This document shows, in pieces, positions 1 to 9,583 of a stretch of 64,000 nucleotides of DNA; position 1 is the first letter of the stretch, and every line of letters starts with the position of its first letter. The notes beneath the pieces are model-generated. The model did not search any database, had not been told where the DNA came from, and saw only the letters and a list, made by a program, of their open reading frames with translations. The DNA lies in NCBI GenBank assembly GCA_013178155.1, contig JABLXH010000016.1:1-64000 (forward strand), read 5' to 3'. The position numbers were made by a program, and so were the translations under genes. The DNA comes from Armatimonadota bacterium (lineage in GTDB: Bacteria; Armatimonadota; Zipacnadia; Zipacnadales; UBA11051).

Positions 1-803
1 TCACCCGCGTAGAACTCCTCGTAAGCGGACTGAACCTCCGCTGCCGAGGGACTGCCCGTCAACGTCCCGTAGCAGGTGCTGAGTATTCCCCGACTGATAG
101 GGATCAGGTGGGGCGTGAAGGTCAGCTTGACGGGTGTGCCCAAGGTCCCTAGCTCCTGGATCATCTCCGGGGTATGGCGGTGCCGGGCCACGCCATAGGC
201 AGTGGCGGATTCATTGACCTCGGAGAAATGGCTGGTCAGCTTCAGCGCTCGGCCGGCACCGGAGACGCCCGACATGCTGTCCACGATCAGGCTGTCAGGG
301 TCCACAAGGCCCCCCGCCACGGCCGGCGCCAGGGCCAGCGTGCCACTGGTCGGATAGCAGCCCGGGACGGCCACGAAGTTCGTGGCCTTGATGGCTTCGC
401 GGTGCAACTCCGGCAGGCCGTAGACCGCCTTGCCGATCAGCTCTGGCATGGGATGCGGCCCGTAGTACTGCTCATAGTCCGCTCGGCTGGCCAGGCGGAA
501 GTCAGCGGAGAAGTCCAGCGTCGGGCGGCCGGCGGCAACGGCTTCGGCAACCATTGTGGTGCCATCCCCCGGGTGGAGCGCAAAGACAAGCACATCTGCC
601 GTGTCCATCGCCTCGGCCAGGTTACCCTCCGCAATGACGCGATCGGCCAGCGGCGGGAGATGGTCATAGATCTCGCCGACACGTTTCCCGGCCGTGGAGT
701 GTCCCGCCAGGTAGGTCACGTCAAAGCCCGGATGGTCCAGGAGCATCCGCGCCAGCTCCACCCCTCCGTACCCAGAAGCCCCGAAGATGGCTACTCGCTG
801 CAT
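1..803 (-). CDS. argC: N-acetyl-gamma-glutamyl-phosphate reductase (3' end outside the window)
   Basis: Cytoplasmic NADPH-dependent enzyme of arginine biosynthesis that reduces N-acetyl-glutamyl-5-phosphate to the semialdehyde. The first 267 residues are in the window. They start MQRVAIFGASGYGG, a Rossmann dinucleotide-binding glycine motif, and contain VPGCYPTSGTLALAP, the ArgC signature with the catalytic cysteine (about residue 147). SGVSGAGR and a following H-R-H-T-P-E stretch also fit the family. The start is the ATG at 801-803, directly ahead of the Rossmann strand. The gene is divergent from lptG. No other arg gene is visible, so operon context cannot be judged. Identification rests on several family motifs and is secure. 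Confidence 0.95.
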   Translation of the reverse strand, partial: MQRVAIFGASGYGGVELARMLLDHPGFDVTYLAGHSTAGKRVGEIYDHLPPLADRVIAEGNLAEAMDTADVLVFALHPGDGTTMVAEAVAAGRPTLDFSADFRLASRADYEQYYGPHPMPELIGKAVYGLPELHREAIKATNFVAVPGCYPTSGTLALAPAVAGGLVDPDSLIVDSMSGVSGAGRALKLTSHFSEVNESATAYGVARHRHTPEMIQELGTLGTPVKLTFTPHLIPISRGILSTCYGTLTGSPSAAEVQSAYEEFYAG

Positions 804-1118
804 ACTGCTGCCCTCGCTCAGTCTAACCAGGCAGACCCACAAACGGAAAATGCCACCCTATACATCGGGCGGCAAGCCGGGGATTGCCTTCCAGTCCACG
901 TCACAGATTGTGCTACCCGCGCCTGGCGCGGCCAGGGAAGCGCACAAACTGATCAGTCACCGGAAACGGGCTGGTTACCATGTTGTCTCCTGTGGAACTT
1001 GAGCATATCAGAAGGCTCTAGCGGCGTCAAGACAGCCTTCGCTGCGGCAGGGACGGGCTTGGGCCATGGCGAAGGAACTGCGTCAGCCCATGGTCAGTCC
1101 AACCTCTGGCATGTGTCC
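804..1118. other. Divergent intergenic region argC / lptG
   Basis: A 315-bp stretch between the two divergent starts. I see no convincing gene. A reading frame runs in from the argC region into lptG, but its upstream part is antisense to argC and does not look like protein. Promoters for both genes must lie here, but I cannot pick out a clear -35/-10 pair. Confidence 0.5.
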
Positions 1119-2189
1119 ATGAAGCGCCTGGATCGGTACATCCTGAGCGAGATGGTCTGGCCCTTTGTCGGCGGGCTGGCCACCTTCGTGGTGCTCATCA
1201 CCGGTCACATGCTTTTCCTGGCCATCGAGGTCATCGTGGAGCACCACGTGCCGCTTGGCGGTGTCTTGCGCTACATTGCCTACCAGGTACCGGGCGCGGC
1301 GGTGATGTCTCTGCCGGTGGCCTCTTTGCTGGCCTCGGCGCTGGCGTTGAATCGTCTGGCCGCAGACCACGAACTGCCGGCGGTACGGACCGCCGGTGTG
1401 AGCATGGCCCGCCTGATGGCGCCGGCCACGGCCATGGGTCTGATCGCGACCGCAGCCACGCTGTGGCTCCATGCCGACCTGGCCCCCCGAGCGCAGCAGG
1501 CCGCTGACCAGTTGCTGCGAAACATTGTGTTGCAGCAGCGAAGTCTGTCCTTTCAGCCTCAGCGCTTCATTGACACCGGGCGCGGGGTGCATTTCTACGC
1601 CGAGACCGTTGACAACCGACATGATGCCCTGGGCAGCGTCTATGCCTTCGTGGTGCGGGACGATGCGCCGCCCCTCCTGTACTGGGCTGCCGATGCTCGT
1701 TTCGGCGCCACCAGTCTGACCGCCAGGCACCCCCGGGCCTATCTGCTGACCAGCTCGGGCCAGCTCAGCACCATGGAGGCCGGACAGCTCGAGGTGAACC
1801 TGTCACAGATCCGGCCCAGTGCACGCTACCCGAGCCGTCAGATGCAGGCCGAGACCTTCTCCGAACTGTGGCGACGGATCGCCGACAGCACACCAAACGG
1901 CGCGCCGCCCAATCGGCAGGCCTTGCTGGAGTTGCACTGCCGGGTGGCCATGGCCGGCGCCTGTCTCGTCTTCGCCTTGCTGTCGGGGCCGGTCGCTCTC
2001 CGCTTCGGGCGCGGCCAGAGCCTGGTGGGCGTGCTGGTGACCATTCTCGTGGTTTTCATCTACTATGTGATCATGGTCTGGCTGCGCATGCTGGGGAATG
2101 CGGGCTACCTGCCGCTGGCTGTCGCGGCCCACGGCCAGAACGCGGTCCTGGCGGCAGTGGCGCTGCTGGGGATCTGGCGCCAGCGTTGA
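1119..2189 (+). CDS. LptF/LptG family lipopolysaccharide export permease
   Basis: Inner-membrane permease subunit of the Lpt ABC exporter, which extracts LPS from the inner membrane and passes it to the periplasmic bridge. The 356-aa product starts MKRLDRYILSEMVWPF, the usual N-terminus of the LptF/G (YjgP/YjgQ) family. It has three N-terminal membrane segments (about 12-35, 50-75, 95-118), a periplasmic beta-rich domain (about 125-255) and three C-terminal membrane segments (about 270-352). The length fits. The ATG at 1119 is favoured because homology begins there; an in-frame GTG lies 6 nt upstream and no strong ribosome site is visible for either. It is followed 47 bp later by lptD, supporting a common LPS-export role. 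Whether it is LptF or LptG cannot be decided by eye. Confidence 0.88.
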   Translation: MKRLDRYILSEMVWPFVGGLATFVVLITGHMLFLAIEVIVEHHVPLGGVLRYIAYQVPGAAVMSLPVASLLASALALNRLAADHELPAVRTAGVSMARLMAPATAMGLIATAATLWLHADLAPRAQQAADQLLRNIVLQQRSLSFQPQRFIDTGRGVHFYAETVDNRHDALGSVYAFVVRDDAPPLLYWAADARFGATSLTARHPRAYLLTSSGQLSTMEAGQLEVNLSQIRPSARYPSRQMQAETFSELWRRIADSTPNGAPPNRQALLELHCRVAMAGACLVFALLSGPVALRFGRGQSLVGVLVTILVVFIYYVIMVWLRMLGNAGYLPLAVAAHGQNAVLAAVALLGIWRQR

Positions 2190-2236
2190 CCGGTCCGACG
2201 GGGCCCAGGGGCCCTGCTATCCGCAGGTTGTCGGCT

Positions 2237-4681
2237 ATGCGATACTCCGGGGACAACCTCGCCCGCGTGATGGTCGGGCGCCGGCTGGTGCTGGCGCTCG
2301 GCTGCTGTCTCTGGGCGGCCCTCCCTGTCCTCGCCGCCGACGCGCGGTACGAGGCGCTGAGAGAGGCCATGCAGCCTCTCCCGCTGCGAGCCCCCCTATC
2401 GCCAAACCCGCTCCGTCCCCCCGAATTTCTCGCTGAGCACCCCCTGCGGCGCCCCAAATCACCGTTGCGCCAACTCGCGGCACAGGCTCCGGTCACGCCC
2501 TCCCCATCGCAGCCCGCTGCTGCAGCGCCTGAGCCCAGTACCAAGCCGCACCCCACCGCTCCTGCAGAAGAGCCCCGGCCCGTTGCGGCCGCCCCTGAAG
2601 ACCGCATCGAAATAGAGGGTCAGCGGTATGAGTATGTCGAGGGGCGACCGCGTCTTGAGGGCGACGTTGTGGTGCGCTATCAGGACTTGACCCTGCACAG
2701 CCGGCAGGCCGAACTCGATGCGGACCGCGTCTGGGGCACCTTTGAAGGGGACGTGCAGGTCGAGGGCCCGACCTTTGAGGGGCGCGGTGACCGGCTCCGC
2801 GTCAACCTGGATACCGAGCAGTGGGAGATGGCCCACGGTCGTCTCACGGTCAAACCTGACTTTGCCCCCGAGCAGGTCAAGGAGCCGCTCTTCGTGACGG
2901 CAGAGACGGCCCAGGGCGACGCCCAGGGCCTGCTGGCGCACGATGTCCAGGGCACCACCTGCGACGACGAGTCCGACCCCCATTTCCACCTGCGTTCACC
3001 CCGGGTGAGGGTCGTCAACGAGAAGGCCGTAACCTTCTCCCGGCCCTCGTTGTACATCATGGGTCACAAGGTACTGCGCTATCCCTACGATGTTACCTTT
3101 TCGCTCGAACGCAAGCAGAATCGCCTCTTGCCCGAGCTGGGCGTCAACGACGTCGAGGGGTACTTCGCGAAGCTGGCCCTGGGGTACTTGCTCAACGCGG
3201 CCAACACCGGTTTCCTGCGGCTACACTTGACCCAGAAGCGGGGCATCGGTCTTGGGTTTGATCATCTGCTGGACCAGGACCGCCAGAGCGCCGAGGTGTC
3301 GTTCTTCGCCGAGCCGGACCAGGGAAGTCTCACGGGGCGCATCAACCACCGACTGCAGCTTAGCTCACCCCTCAAGTCCGACCTGAGCGTCAACTGGCAG
3401 GAGAACTCCGGCTACGGGCTGGGCCAGCAGTCCATCTATGGAAACCTGAACTTCCGCTATGACACCACCGACGCGAACACGCTGCTGGGCTTTCAGCAGT
3501 CGTACAACTCGGTTGGCACCTCGTTGTCCCACCGCTTCGGTACGAGCCTCACTCATCGGCAGCGGCTGGGGACCACGGGCGAATATGCTCTGCGGACCAC
3601 CCTGACTCGCAACAACTTCCATACGAGCGACGCTCCGGACGAGGAGCTGGACACTGAGTTCAGTTGGGAGCGCCGCGGCGGAGTCTACGACATCGAGGTG
3701 CTGGCGCAGAAACGCTATGACCTTGACGCAAGCCGGTATCCCGGTGACGATGCCTACTACTCCCTCAACCGCGTGCCCGACGTGATGCTGCGTACCGACA
3801 GCGAGCGTTTCCGACTCCTGCGCCCGCTCCGGGGCTGGGACGCCCGAGCCACCTTCTACCTGGGGCGATTCCAGCAGAAGCCTGACCCGGTGGACCTGGA
3901 GCGGGTGGGCTTTGCCCTCGATCTGGCCGGCAACAGCTATCGCCTGAGCCACTGGGGCGCTCTGCGGCTCGCCGCGCGATTCGGGCAGTTCTTCTACGGT
4001 GAAGGTTCGGCGCAATGGACGGGCGAGTTCCGCAGTGAGCTGCAGCAGCGGCTAAGCGGCACCTGGGAGAGCCGACTTAGCTTCAGCTATGGCAAGACCA
4101 ACGGCTTCTCGCCCCTGCGCATAGACTACGCCACATCGTCGTCCTACGCCCAACTGCAACTGGTCCGGCTCATACCGGACCGCTTGCGGCTCAACCTGAG
4201 CTTTGGCCGAGACTTTCACAACCGCTATTACAGCGACACCATCGTGGCCTCCGAGCTGATGCTCAGCCGCAACAACCGCCTCGAGATGCAGGGCGGTTAC
4301 AGCGTCGAGCTATCCCAGTGGCGGCCGCTGAACTTGCGCTGGCTCTACGCGCACGGGGAGTCGTGGTACCACGAACTGGGCATCAACTACGATATGGAGC
4401 GCAGTGAGCTGAGCCGCGTGGTGGCCGACATTGACTGGTCCCCCAACCGACTCTGGCGCTTCCAGTTCCTGGGGGGCTATAGCACCTATGGCGGCATTGA
4501 CCAGGCAGATTTCAAGATTACCCGCGACCTGCACTGCCTGGCGGCACAGGTAACCTATACCTACGCGACCAATGAGGTTCTCATCGGCATCGGCATCAAG
4601 GCTTTCGAGTCGCCTGGTCGCACCTTCGGCATCGGCGCGGGCGGGGGGTATTTCGATAGCGACTTTGGTGACCAGTACTAA
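2237..4681 (+). CDS. lptD: LptD-like outer-membrane LPS assembly protein
   Basis: Predicted outer-membrane barrel that inserts LPS into the outer leaflet. The 814-aa product has a signal peptide (from MVGRRLVLALGCC, ending near ALPVLA), a Pro/Ala-rich linker (about 75-120), an OstA/LptA-like beta-jellyroll (about 120-235) and a long aromatic-rich beta-barrel region to the C-terminus. Cysteines at about 241 (TTCDD, just after the OstA domain) and 765 (RDLHCLAAQVTY, near the C-terminus) resemble the LptD disulfide positions. Two starts are possible: ATG 2237, or ATG 2270, which gives a tighter signal peptide. The neighbour upstream is the LptF/G permease, which strongly supports the call and a diderm envelope. 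The downstream gene is a glycosidase, which is unusual company. Confidence 0.85.
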   Translation: MRYSGDNLARVMVGRRLVLALGCCLWAALPVLAADARYEALREAMQPLPLRAPLSPNPLRPPEFLAEHPLRRPKSPLRQLAAQAPVTPSPSQPAAAAPEPSTKPHPTAPAEEPRPVAAAPEDRIEIEGQRYEYVEGRPRLEGDVVVRYQDLTLHSRQAELDADRVWGTFEGDVQVEGPTFEGRGDRLRVNLDTEQWEMAHGRLTVKPDFAPEQVKEPLFVTAETAQGDAQGLLAHDVQGTTCDDESDPHFHLRSPRVRVVNEKAVTFSRPSLYIMGHKVLRYPYDVTFSLERKQNRLLPELGVNDVEGYFAKLALGYLLNAANTGFLRLHLTQKRGIGLGFDHLLDQDRQSAEVSFFAEPDQGSLTGRINHRLQLSSPLKSDLSVNWQENSGYGLGQQSIYGNLNFRYDTTDANTLLGFQQSYNSVGTSLSHRFGTSLTHRQRLGTTGEYALRTTLTRNNFHTSDAPDEELDTEFSWERRGGVYDIEVLAQKRYDLDASRYPGDDAYYSLNRVPDVMLRTDSERFRLLRPLRGWDARATFYLGRFQQKPDPVDLERVGFALDLAGNSYRLSHWGALRLAARFGQFFYGEGSAQWTGEFRSELQQRLSGTWESRLSFSYGKTNGFSPLRIDYATSSSYAQLQLVRLIPDRLRLNLSFGRDFHNRYYSDTIVASELMLSRNNRLEMQGGYSVELSQWRPLNLRWLYAHGESWYHELGINYDMERSELSRVVADIDWSPNRLWRFQFLGGYSTYGGIDQADFKITRDLHCLAAQVTYTYATNEVLIGIGIKAFESPGRTFGIGAGGGYFDSDFGDQY

Positions 4682-4721
4682 CCGGCCGGGCCACTGGCCG
4701 TCGAGTTCAGGGAGAAGCCCA

Positions 4722-7202
4722 GTGCCTTACCCAACGCTCGCGGTGGCGGGAACACTGCTCGTGTGCCTCACACTCTGCACCTCGGCTTCAGGGGTGACGC
4801 CAACAGCGGACGAACTGACGCGGGCGCGTCGGTGGACGGCGAAGCATTTCGCCTGGCCCTCCTCCAGCTCCCACGCCAAGGCTCCGGGCGAGGCCCCAGG
4901 ACCAGGCATCATCGTCCTGGCCAACCATGGCCCCGTCCTGGTCAACGGTCGCGGCGATGGGCGGCCCCTCCAGATTGCCGACACCAGGTATACTCACGGT
5001 TTCATCTGCCATGCCGTGAGCAAGCTTCTGGTGCGCCTGCCTGGCCCAGGTCGCACCTTCCGCGCCACGGTGGGCGTGGACACCAACGCCGGGGGCGGCA
5101 GCATCGTGTTCAGCGTCACCGTGGGCGAACGTGAAGCCTTCCGCAGTGCTGTACTGCACTGCAATGAGGCCGGCGTACCCGTGGACGTGGACCTGGGTGG
5201 GGCGACAGAGTTCACGCTCGAAGCCGGTGACGCTGGTGACTGGATCGCCTGCGACCACGCCAACTGGGCCGAGGCGATGGTCGTCCTGCAGGATGGAACA
5301 GAGTTGCGGCTTTCCGACTTGCCGCTGGTCAGCGCCCCGCTCCCTCCCCGCGCTGCCACACGCCCGCCTTTCTCCTTCCGCTACGATGGTCAGGATTCCG
5401 ACGAACTGCTCCTCCGATGGCACCGCGAAGAAAGAACCGAGCGTCTCGACGCCCTGCGGGTCCGTCACACGCAGACCTACACTGATCCGGCGACCGGGTT
5501 GGCGGTGCGCTGTGAGCGGGTGGAGTATGCTGACTTCCCGGTAGTGGAATGGACGCTGCATCTGCGAAACACGGGGGACACCGACACCCCCATCATCGAG
5601 AACCTGCAGGCGCTGGACACTCGCCTTGCCCCTGGCGAAGATCAGGCTCTCTTACACCACAGTGTGGGGAGTCCCTGTCAGCCCAATGACTACCAGCCAC
5701 TGGAGACACCCCTGGCTGCGGGAGAAAGCAAGCGCATCAGCGCCGCCGGTGGCCGGCCCACCAACAGCGACCTGTGCTACTTCAACCTGCAGTGGCGGGG
5801 CCAGGGCATGATCATCGCCCTGGGTTGGCCTGGCCAATGGGAGGCGACCTTCCAGCACGATGGTCCTGACGGGGTCCGAGTGGTCGCCGGGCAGGAGTTG
5901 ACCCACTTCCGCCTGCACCCCGGCGAGGAGGCACGGACGCCGTTAGTGGCGCTGCTGCTGTGGGAAGGCGACGACTGGCTCCGGGCGCAGAATCTCTGGC
6001 GGCAGTGGATGATCGCCCACAACCTGCCAAGGCCGGGCGGAGAACTGGTGAAGACCCACTATGGTTCCTGCTTCAGCAACATGCAGCCGCACGCCGATGA
6101 GGAGCTCGCGGTCATCCAGGGCTTCGTGCGCGAGGGTGTGAAGCTGGACTACTGGTTCCTGGACGCCGGTTGGTACCCAGGCCAGGGCGCGTGGTGGAAC
6201 ACAGGCACCTGGGAGGTGGACCGTGAGCGATTCCCCAGGGGCCTGCGCGAGATAGCTGATACCCTGCACGCCCGGGGCACGAAGTTCGTGGTCTGGTTCG
6301 AGCCCGAACGCTGCGTCGCCGGGTCCTGGCTGGCCGAAAACCATCCAGAATGGGTTCTTGGCGGCAAGGACGGAGGGCTGGTGAACCTGGGCAACCCGGA
6401 CGCGTGGCAGTGGGTCCTGGAGCGTGTGGACAGCCTGCTGACCTCCGAGGCCATTGATGTCTACCGCCAGGACTTCAACATAGACCCGCTGGGCTACTGG
6501 CGCGCCAATGATGCTCCGGACCGTCAGGGCATGACCGAGATCAAGCATGTGATGGGCTACCTGGCGCTGTGGGATGAGCTGTTGCGGCGACATCCTGGCC
6601 TCTTCATTGACACCTGTGCCAGCGGCGGGCGCCGCAACGACCTGGAGACCCTTCGCCGCTCGGTGCCACTGCTGCGCTCGGACTTCTTCACTGACGTCAA
6701 CTCCCAGCAGTCCCAGACCATGGGCCTGGCTCTATGGATGCCTTATTTCGGCTCGGGCATGGGCATGGGTGACAAGTACTGGTTCCGCAGTTGCATCTTC
6801 CCCGCCTCGCGTGTCGGCCTGGACACCCGCCAGCCCGGAACCGATTACCCCTTCCTGAAGCGTATGATTGCGGAGTGCCGCGAGGTGCAGCGCTTCCACA
6901 TGGGCGACTTCCACCCGCTCACTCCCTACAGCCTGGCCGACGACGTCTGGGTGGCCTGGCAGTGGCATCGGCCCGACCTGGGAGCCGGCGTCGTGCAAGC
7001 CTTCCGCCGCGCGAGCTGCCAGCAGGCGTCCGTCACCCTCAGCCTGCGTGGCCTGGAATCCGAGGCGCGGTATGCTGTGACTGACTTCGATACCGGGGAT
7101 CGTCGCGAGCTGTCTGGGAAGCGTCTGCTGCAGGGAGGCTTACACCTGACGGCTCACGAGCGACCGCAGGCTATTCTGCTGCGATACGAGAAGTCCCGGT
7201 GA
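4722..7202 (+). CDS. Secreted GH36-type alpha-galactosidase with N-terminal NPCBM domain
   Basis: Predicted retaining glycosidase of the GH36/GH27 melibiase clan that hydrolyses alpha-galactosidic linkages outside the cytoplasm. The 826-aa product begins at GTG 4722, 5 nt after GGAGAAG, and has a signal peptide (LAVAGTLLVCLTLCTSASG). An NPCBM-type carbohydrate-binding domain spans about 62-193 (ending DHANWAEA), followed by a beta-sandwich and the (beta/alpha)8 barrel. Barrel motifs are DYWFLDAGWYPG (about 480), KFVVWFEPERC, VYRQDFNID with the presumed nucleophile D584, CASGGRRNDLE, and LLRSDFF with the presumed acid/base D654. It sits 40 bp after lptD on the same strand. A second GH36 in the window (43.0 kb) carries the NPCBM domain at a different position. 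Exact substrate is not known. Confidence 0.88.
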   Translation: MPYPTLAVAGTLLVCLTLCTSASGVTPTADELTRARRWTAKHFAWPSSSSHAKAPGEAPGPGIIVLANHGPVLVNGRGDGRPLQIADTRYTHGFICHAVSKLLVRLPGPGRTFRATVGVDTNAGGGSIVFSVTVGEREAFRSAVLHCNEAGVPVDVDLGGATEFTLEAGDAGDWIACDHANWAEAMVVLQDGTELRLSDLPLVSAPLPPRAATRPPFSFRYDGQDSDELLLRWHREERTERLDALRVRHTQTYTDPATGLAVRCERVEYADFPVVEWTLHLRNTGDTDTPIIENLQALDTRLAPGEDQALLHHSVGSPCQPNDYQPLETPLAAGESKRISAAGGRPTNSDLCYFNLQWRGQGMIIALGWPGQWEATFQHDGPDGVRVVAGQELTHFRLHPGEEARTPLVALLLWEGDDWLRAQNLWRQWMIAHNLPRPGGELVKTHYGSCFSNMQPHADEELAVIQGFVREGVKLDYWFLDAGWYPGQGAWWNTGTWEVDRERFPRGLREIADTLHARGTKFVVWFEPERCVAGSWLAENHPEWVLGGKDGGLVNLGNPDAWQWVLERVDSLLTSEAIDVYRQDFNIDPLGYWRANDAPDRQGMTEIKHVMGYLALWDELLRRHPGLFIDTCASGGRRNDLETLRRSVPLLRSDFFTDVNSQQSQTMGLALWMPYFGSGMGMGDKYWFRSCIFPASRVGLDTRQPGTDYPFLKRMIAECREVQRFHMGDFHPLTPYSLADDVWVAWQWHRPDLGAGVVQAFRRASCQQASVTLSLRGLESEARYAVTDFDTGDRRELSGKRLLQGGLHLTAHERPQAILLRYEKSR

Positions 7203-7240
7203 AATCATCCAAGGGCCGCGCTGAAGCCTGGACCCATCCA

Positions 7241-7250
7241 GGGAGGTGAT
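7241..7250 (+). promoter_or_regulatory. Strong Shine-Dalgarno that fixes the start of the next gene
   Basis: GGGAGGTGAT is nearly the full anti-16S complement. It favours GTG 7255 as start over the in-frame GTG at 7246, which lies inside the ribosome site itself. Confidence 0.7.
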
Positions 7251-7254
7251 TGCC

Positions 7255-9510
7255 GTGATCCGCTACGCCGTCGTGTTGCTGGTACTGATCGGTACCGCTG
7301 TCCTCGCCGCTCCGACCACCCGCTCGCTGGACGAGTTTGGCGACATCCAGACGCTGGATTCGGCCAATGCCACCCTAAAGGCCGCCATGGATCAGATCAT
7401 CGCTGACGGTGGCGGGGTGCTGATCATCCCCGCCGGGGCCCCGGATGGCCTCAAGATCGACAATCTCAAGCAGGCCGAACGGACGACCTCAGACTATTCG
7501 CCAGTGGTTACGGTCCTGGACTATCGCCGGGGGTATGCGGTCTACCATGTAGCGCCCATCGGCAAGTGGCAGGGCGATACCTGGGCCGGGCTGTCCATCG
7601 TGCGCAAGCTCAATCTCGGTGAGCAGAGCTTGCCGCATTGCGGGGTCCATGCGGCCCAGGGCATCGCCAACTACGTTATCAGCGGCACATCGTCTTACAT
7701 GGCGACGCTGACTGACCCTGTCCAGAAGGGAACCGACGTACGCTGTTACGTGGACCTGATACGAGGCATCTGGGTCGGGGCCAACCTCAACATCACCAGC
7801 AGCGTCATGGGCTACGCGGCTCCCTACGACCGCATCACTGTCAAGTCCATCGGCTGGGACCCTGAGCGCCGCCGCAACTACTTCACCTGCGACCTGGAGT
7901 ATGACCACCCGGCAGGCGCCCTGGTCTACAACAAGCACTTCACCCACAGCCTGCAACTCACCGGTTACTCCAACAGCGACAACCAGACTGCCGGCGAGCT
8001 CAGCGTAGTGCGCAACAACTACGCCGTCGGCGACAGCTTCGCTATCAGCGGCATGTTCAGGTACATGGGAGATGTCTTCTCCGGCTTCGGCGACGAGGGC
8101 GGCATCGTCATCAACGCGGAGACTGTGGGCGAGGTGGATGGCTTCCACTCCACGGTCGAAGCGGTGGACTGGAGCAGCGACACCATCACCTATGCCCCGG
8201 GGCAGTGCAACGCCCAGACCCTCAGCACCTCGCGCCCGCTGATCAACATGAACCGGGAGAAGTGGATCACGCAGGGGACGGTGCTGATCGTCTCTCCCTC
8301 CGGCGAGTACAAGGGCCAGACCTATCCCGGAGTCATCGGCGGTCCAGGCAATGCCTTCAACTACCAGGGCGGGGCCATCATCGGCTCACCTGACTGCCCC
8401 TGGGACGAGAGCATCATCGGCCGCTTCTTCTGCCTGACCGATGACACCGAGGTCCTGACACCCGGTGACCCCAGCAGCGTCGGCGGCTATGCCAGTGCCG
8501 CGAATCGGCCCATCTACCGCTGGTACCAGATCAACGGCTTCGAGCGCAACGAGGATGGAAGCAAGCGCCTACGCATTCTGCGGGTTCGGTGGTCAGCCGT
8601 CGCGGCGGGCGCCCCGACGCTGTTTGTGGACGATAACTACACGTGGGACGGACATGAGCGGCCGCTGAAGTACGCCATCGCGCCCGGGGCCTGGGTTTAT
8701 GACGTAAGCCAGGGCTGGGCGGACGTGGCCGTCACGGGCGGCGTGGTAGACGCCAACACCTGTCCACGCAGGTTGCGCGTGACCCCCAACGGTGACCGGG
8801 GCACCGGGTTTGACTTTGCGCCCGGCGATCCTATCGAGCAGCCGCCCGGCCCGGACCCGTGGCAACCGCGGCCCATCCGGGTGCGGCAGTTTGACCAGAT
8901 GCCCAGCACCATGCCCAGCGCCACCATCGAGCTGGAGCAGCTTGGCCGCGTTCAGGTGCCCAACTGCATCGCCATCAGTGGTCTTGTCTCGGACCGTGAC
9001 CAGTTGTCCACGCGGCAGGACCGCAAGCCGTCCTATGGCACCATCATGAATGTCTACGCTGCGTCCAACGTGGGCATAGACTTCCGGGGTGACGTGCTGG
9101 ACACCGCCATTTTCTTCCGGCAGTTCAACGGGCGGCCCCAGCCGATCCGCTGGGGCTGCGAGCCCTTCGGCTCCAGCAGTCTCTCCGTTGACCCGGAATC
9201 CGGTGATTTCACCCTGACCGGGGGCCATCTGGACCTGACCGGCAAGACACTGCGCAACACCCACGGGCTCTCGGCCACTGACACGCCGGCCAACAACCTG
9301 AGGGGGATCAACGTCAGCGTCGCGGAAGGGCAGACTGAACTGCAGATCAGCTTCGGTACGCCGGAGCCGGACGACGCGTACGCCGTGACCGTCACGCCGT
9401 CGTGGATGACCAACATCGCGGTGCCAACGAAGACGGCCCAGGGCTTCCGGGTTCAGTTCGGCACAGCGGCTCCGGCGGGCGCCCGGGTGGACTGGGTACT
9501 GGTGAGGTAG
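7255..9510 (+). CDS. Secreted orphan protein with a beta-helix/tail-like N-terminus
   Basis: Not recognised as a family member. The 751-aa product has a signal peptide (VIRYAVVLLVLIGTAVLAAP). It then has a segment resembling the start of pectate-lyase/tailspike parallel beta-helices: an amphipathic helix with repeated Ala, then IADGGGVLIIPAG (about 40-62). The middle is rich in Gly, Asn, Thr and aromatic residues with repeated short strands, and there is a Pro-rich break near 528-545. The last 70 residues (LQISFGTPEPDDAYAVTVTP to WVLVR) look like the small beta-sandwich that closes many phage-tail and lectin-like proteins. It follows the GH36 gene by 52 bp on the same strand and may be co-transcribed. 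A surface polysaccharide-binding or lyase role is possible but unproven. Confidence 0.65.
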   Translation: MIRYAVVLLVLIGTAVLAAPTTRSLDEFGDIQTLDSANATLKAAMDQIIADGGGVLIIPAGAPDGLKIDNLKQAERTTSDYSPVVTVLDYRRGYAVYHVAPIGKWQGDTWAGLSIVRKLNLGEQSLPHCGVHAAQGIANYVISGTSSYMATLTDPVQKGTDVRCYVDLIRGIWVGANLNITSSVMGYAAPYDRITVKSIGWDPERRRNYFTCDLEYDHPAGALVYNKHFTHSLQLTGYSNSDNQTAGELSVVRNNYAVGDSFAISGMFRYMGDVFSGFGDEGGIVINAETVGEVDGFHSTVEAVDWSSDTITYAPGQCNAQTLSTSRPLINMNREKWITQGTVLIVSPSGEYKGQTYPGVIGGPGNAFNYQGGAIIGSPDCPWDESIIGRFFCLTDDTEVLTPGDPSSVGGYASAANRPIYRWYQINGFERNEDGSKRLRILRVRWSAVAAGAPTLFVDDNYTWDGHERPLKYAIAPGAWVYDVSQGWADVAVTGGVVDANTCPRRLRVTPNGDRGTGFDFAPGDPIEQPPGPDPWQPRPIRVRQFDQMPSTMPSATIELEQLGRVQVPNCIAISGLVSDRDQLSTRQDRKPSYGTIMNVYAASNVGIDFRGDVLDTAIFFRQFNGRPQPIRWGCEPFGSSSLSVDPESGDFTLTGGHLDLTGKTLRNTHGLSATDTPANNLRGINVSVAEGQTELQISFGTPEPDDAYAVTVTPSWMTNIAVPTKTAQGFRVQFGTAAPAGARVDWVLVR

Positions 9511-9517
9511 GTGGCCT

Positions 9518-9577
9518 GAGCGCGATGGGACCGCTCGCCTGACCCACGGTAGGACCGCTCACCCGAGCGCGATGGGA
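9518..9577. repeat. Short imperfect direct repeat between convergent genes
   Basis: GAGCGCGATGGGA occurs at 9518-9530 and again at 9565-9577. GGACCGCTC occurs at 9528-9536 and 9552-9560. The two units interleave in the 73-bp gap between the orphan gene and the transporter gene. It may be a small dispersed intergenic element. I did not notice other copies in the window. Confidence 0.55.
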
Positions 9578-9583
9578 GCGCCC

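Noticed and set aside
174-1118. Long plus-strand extension upstream of the LptF/G permease
   Set aside because: It is antisense to argC and lacks permease homology; the family match begins at ATG 1119.
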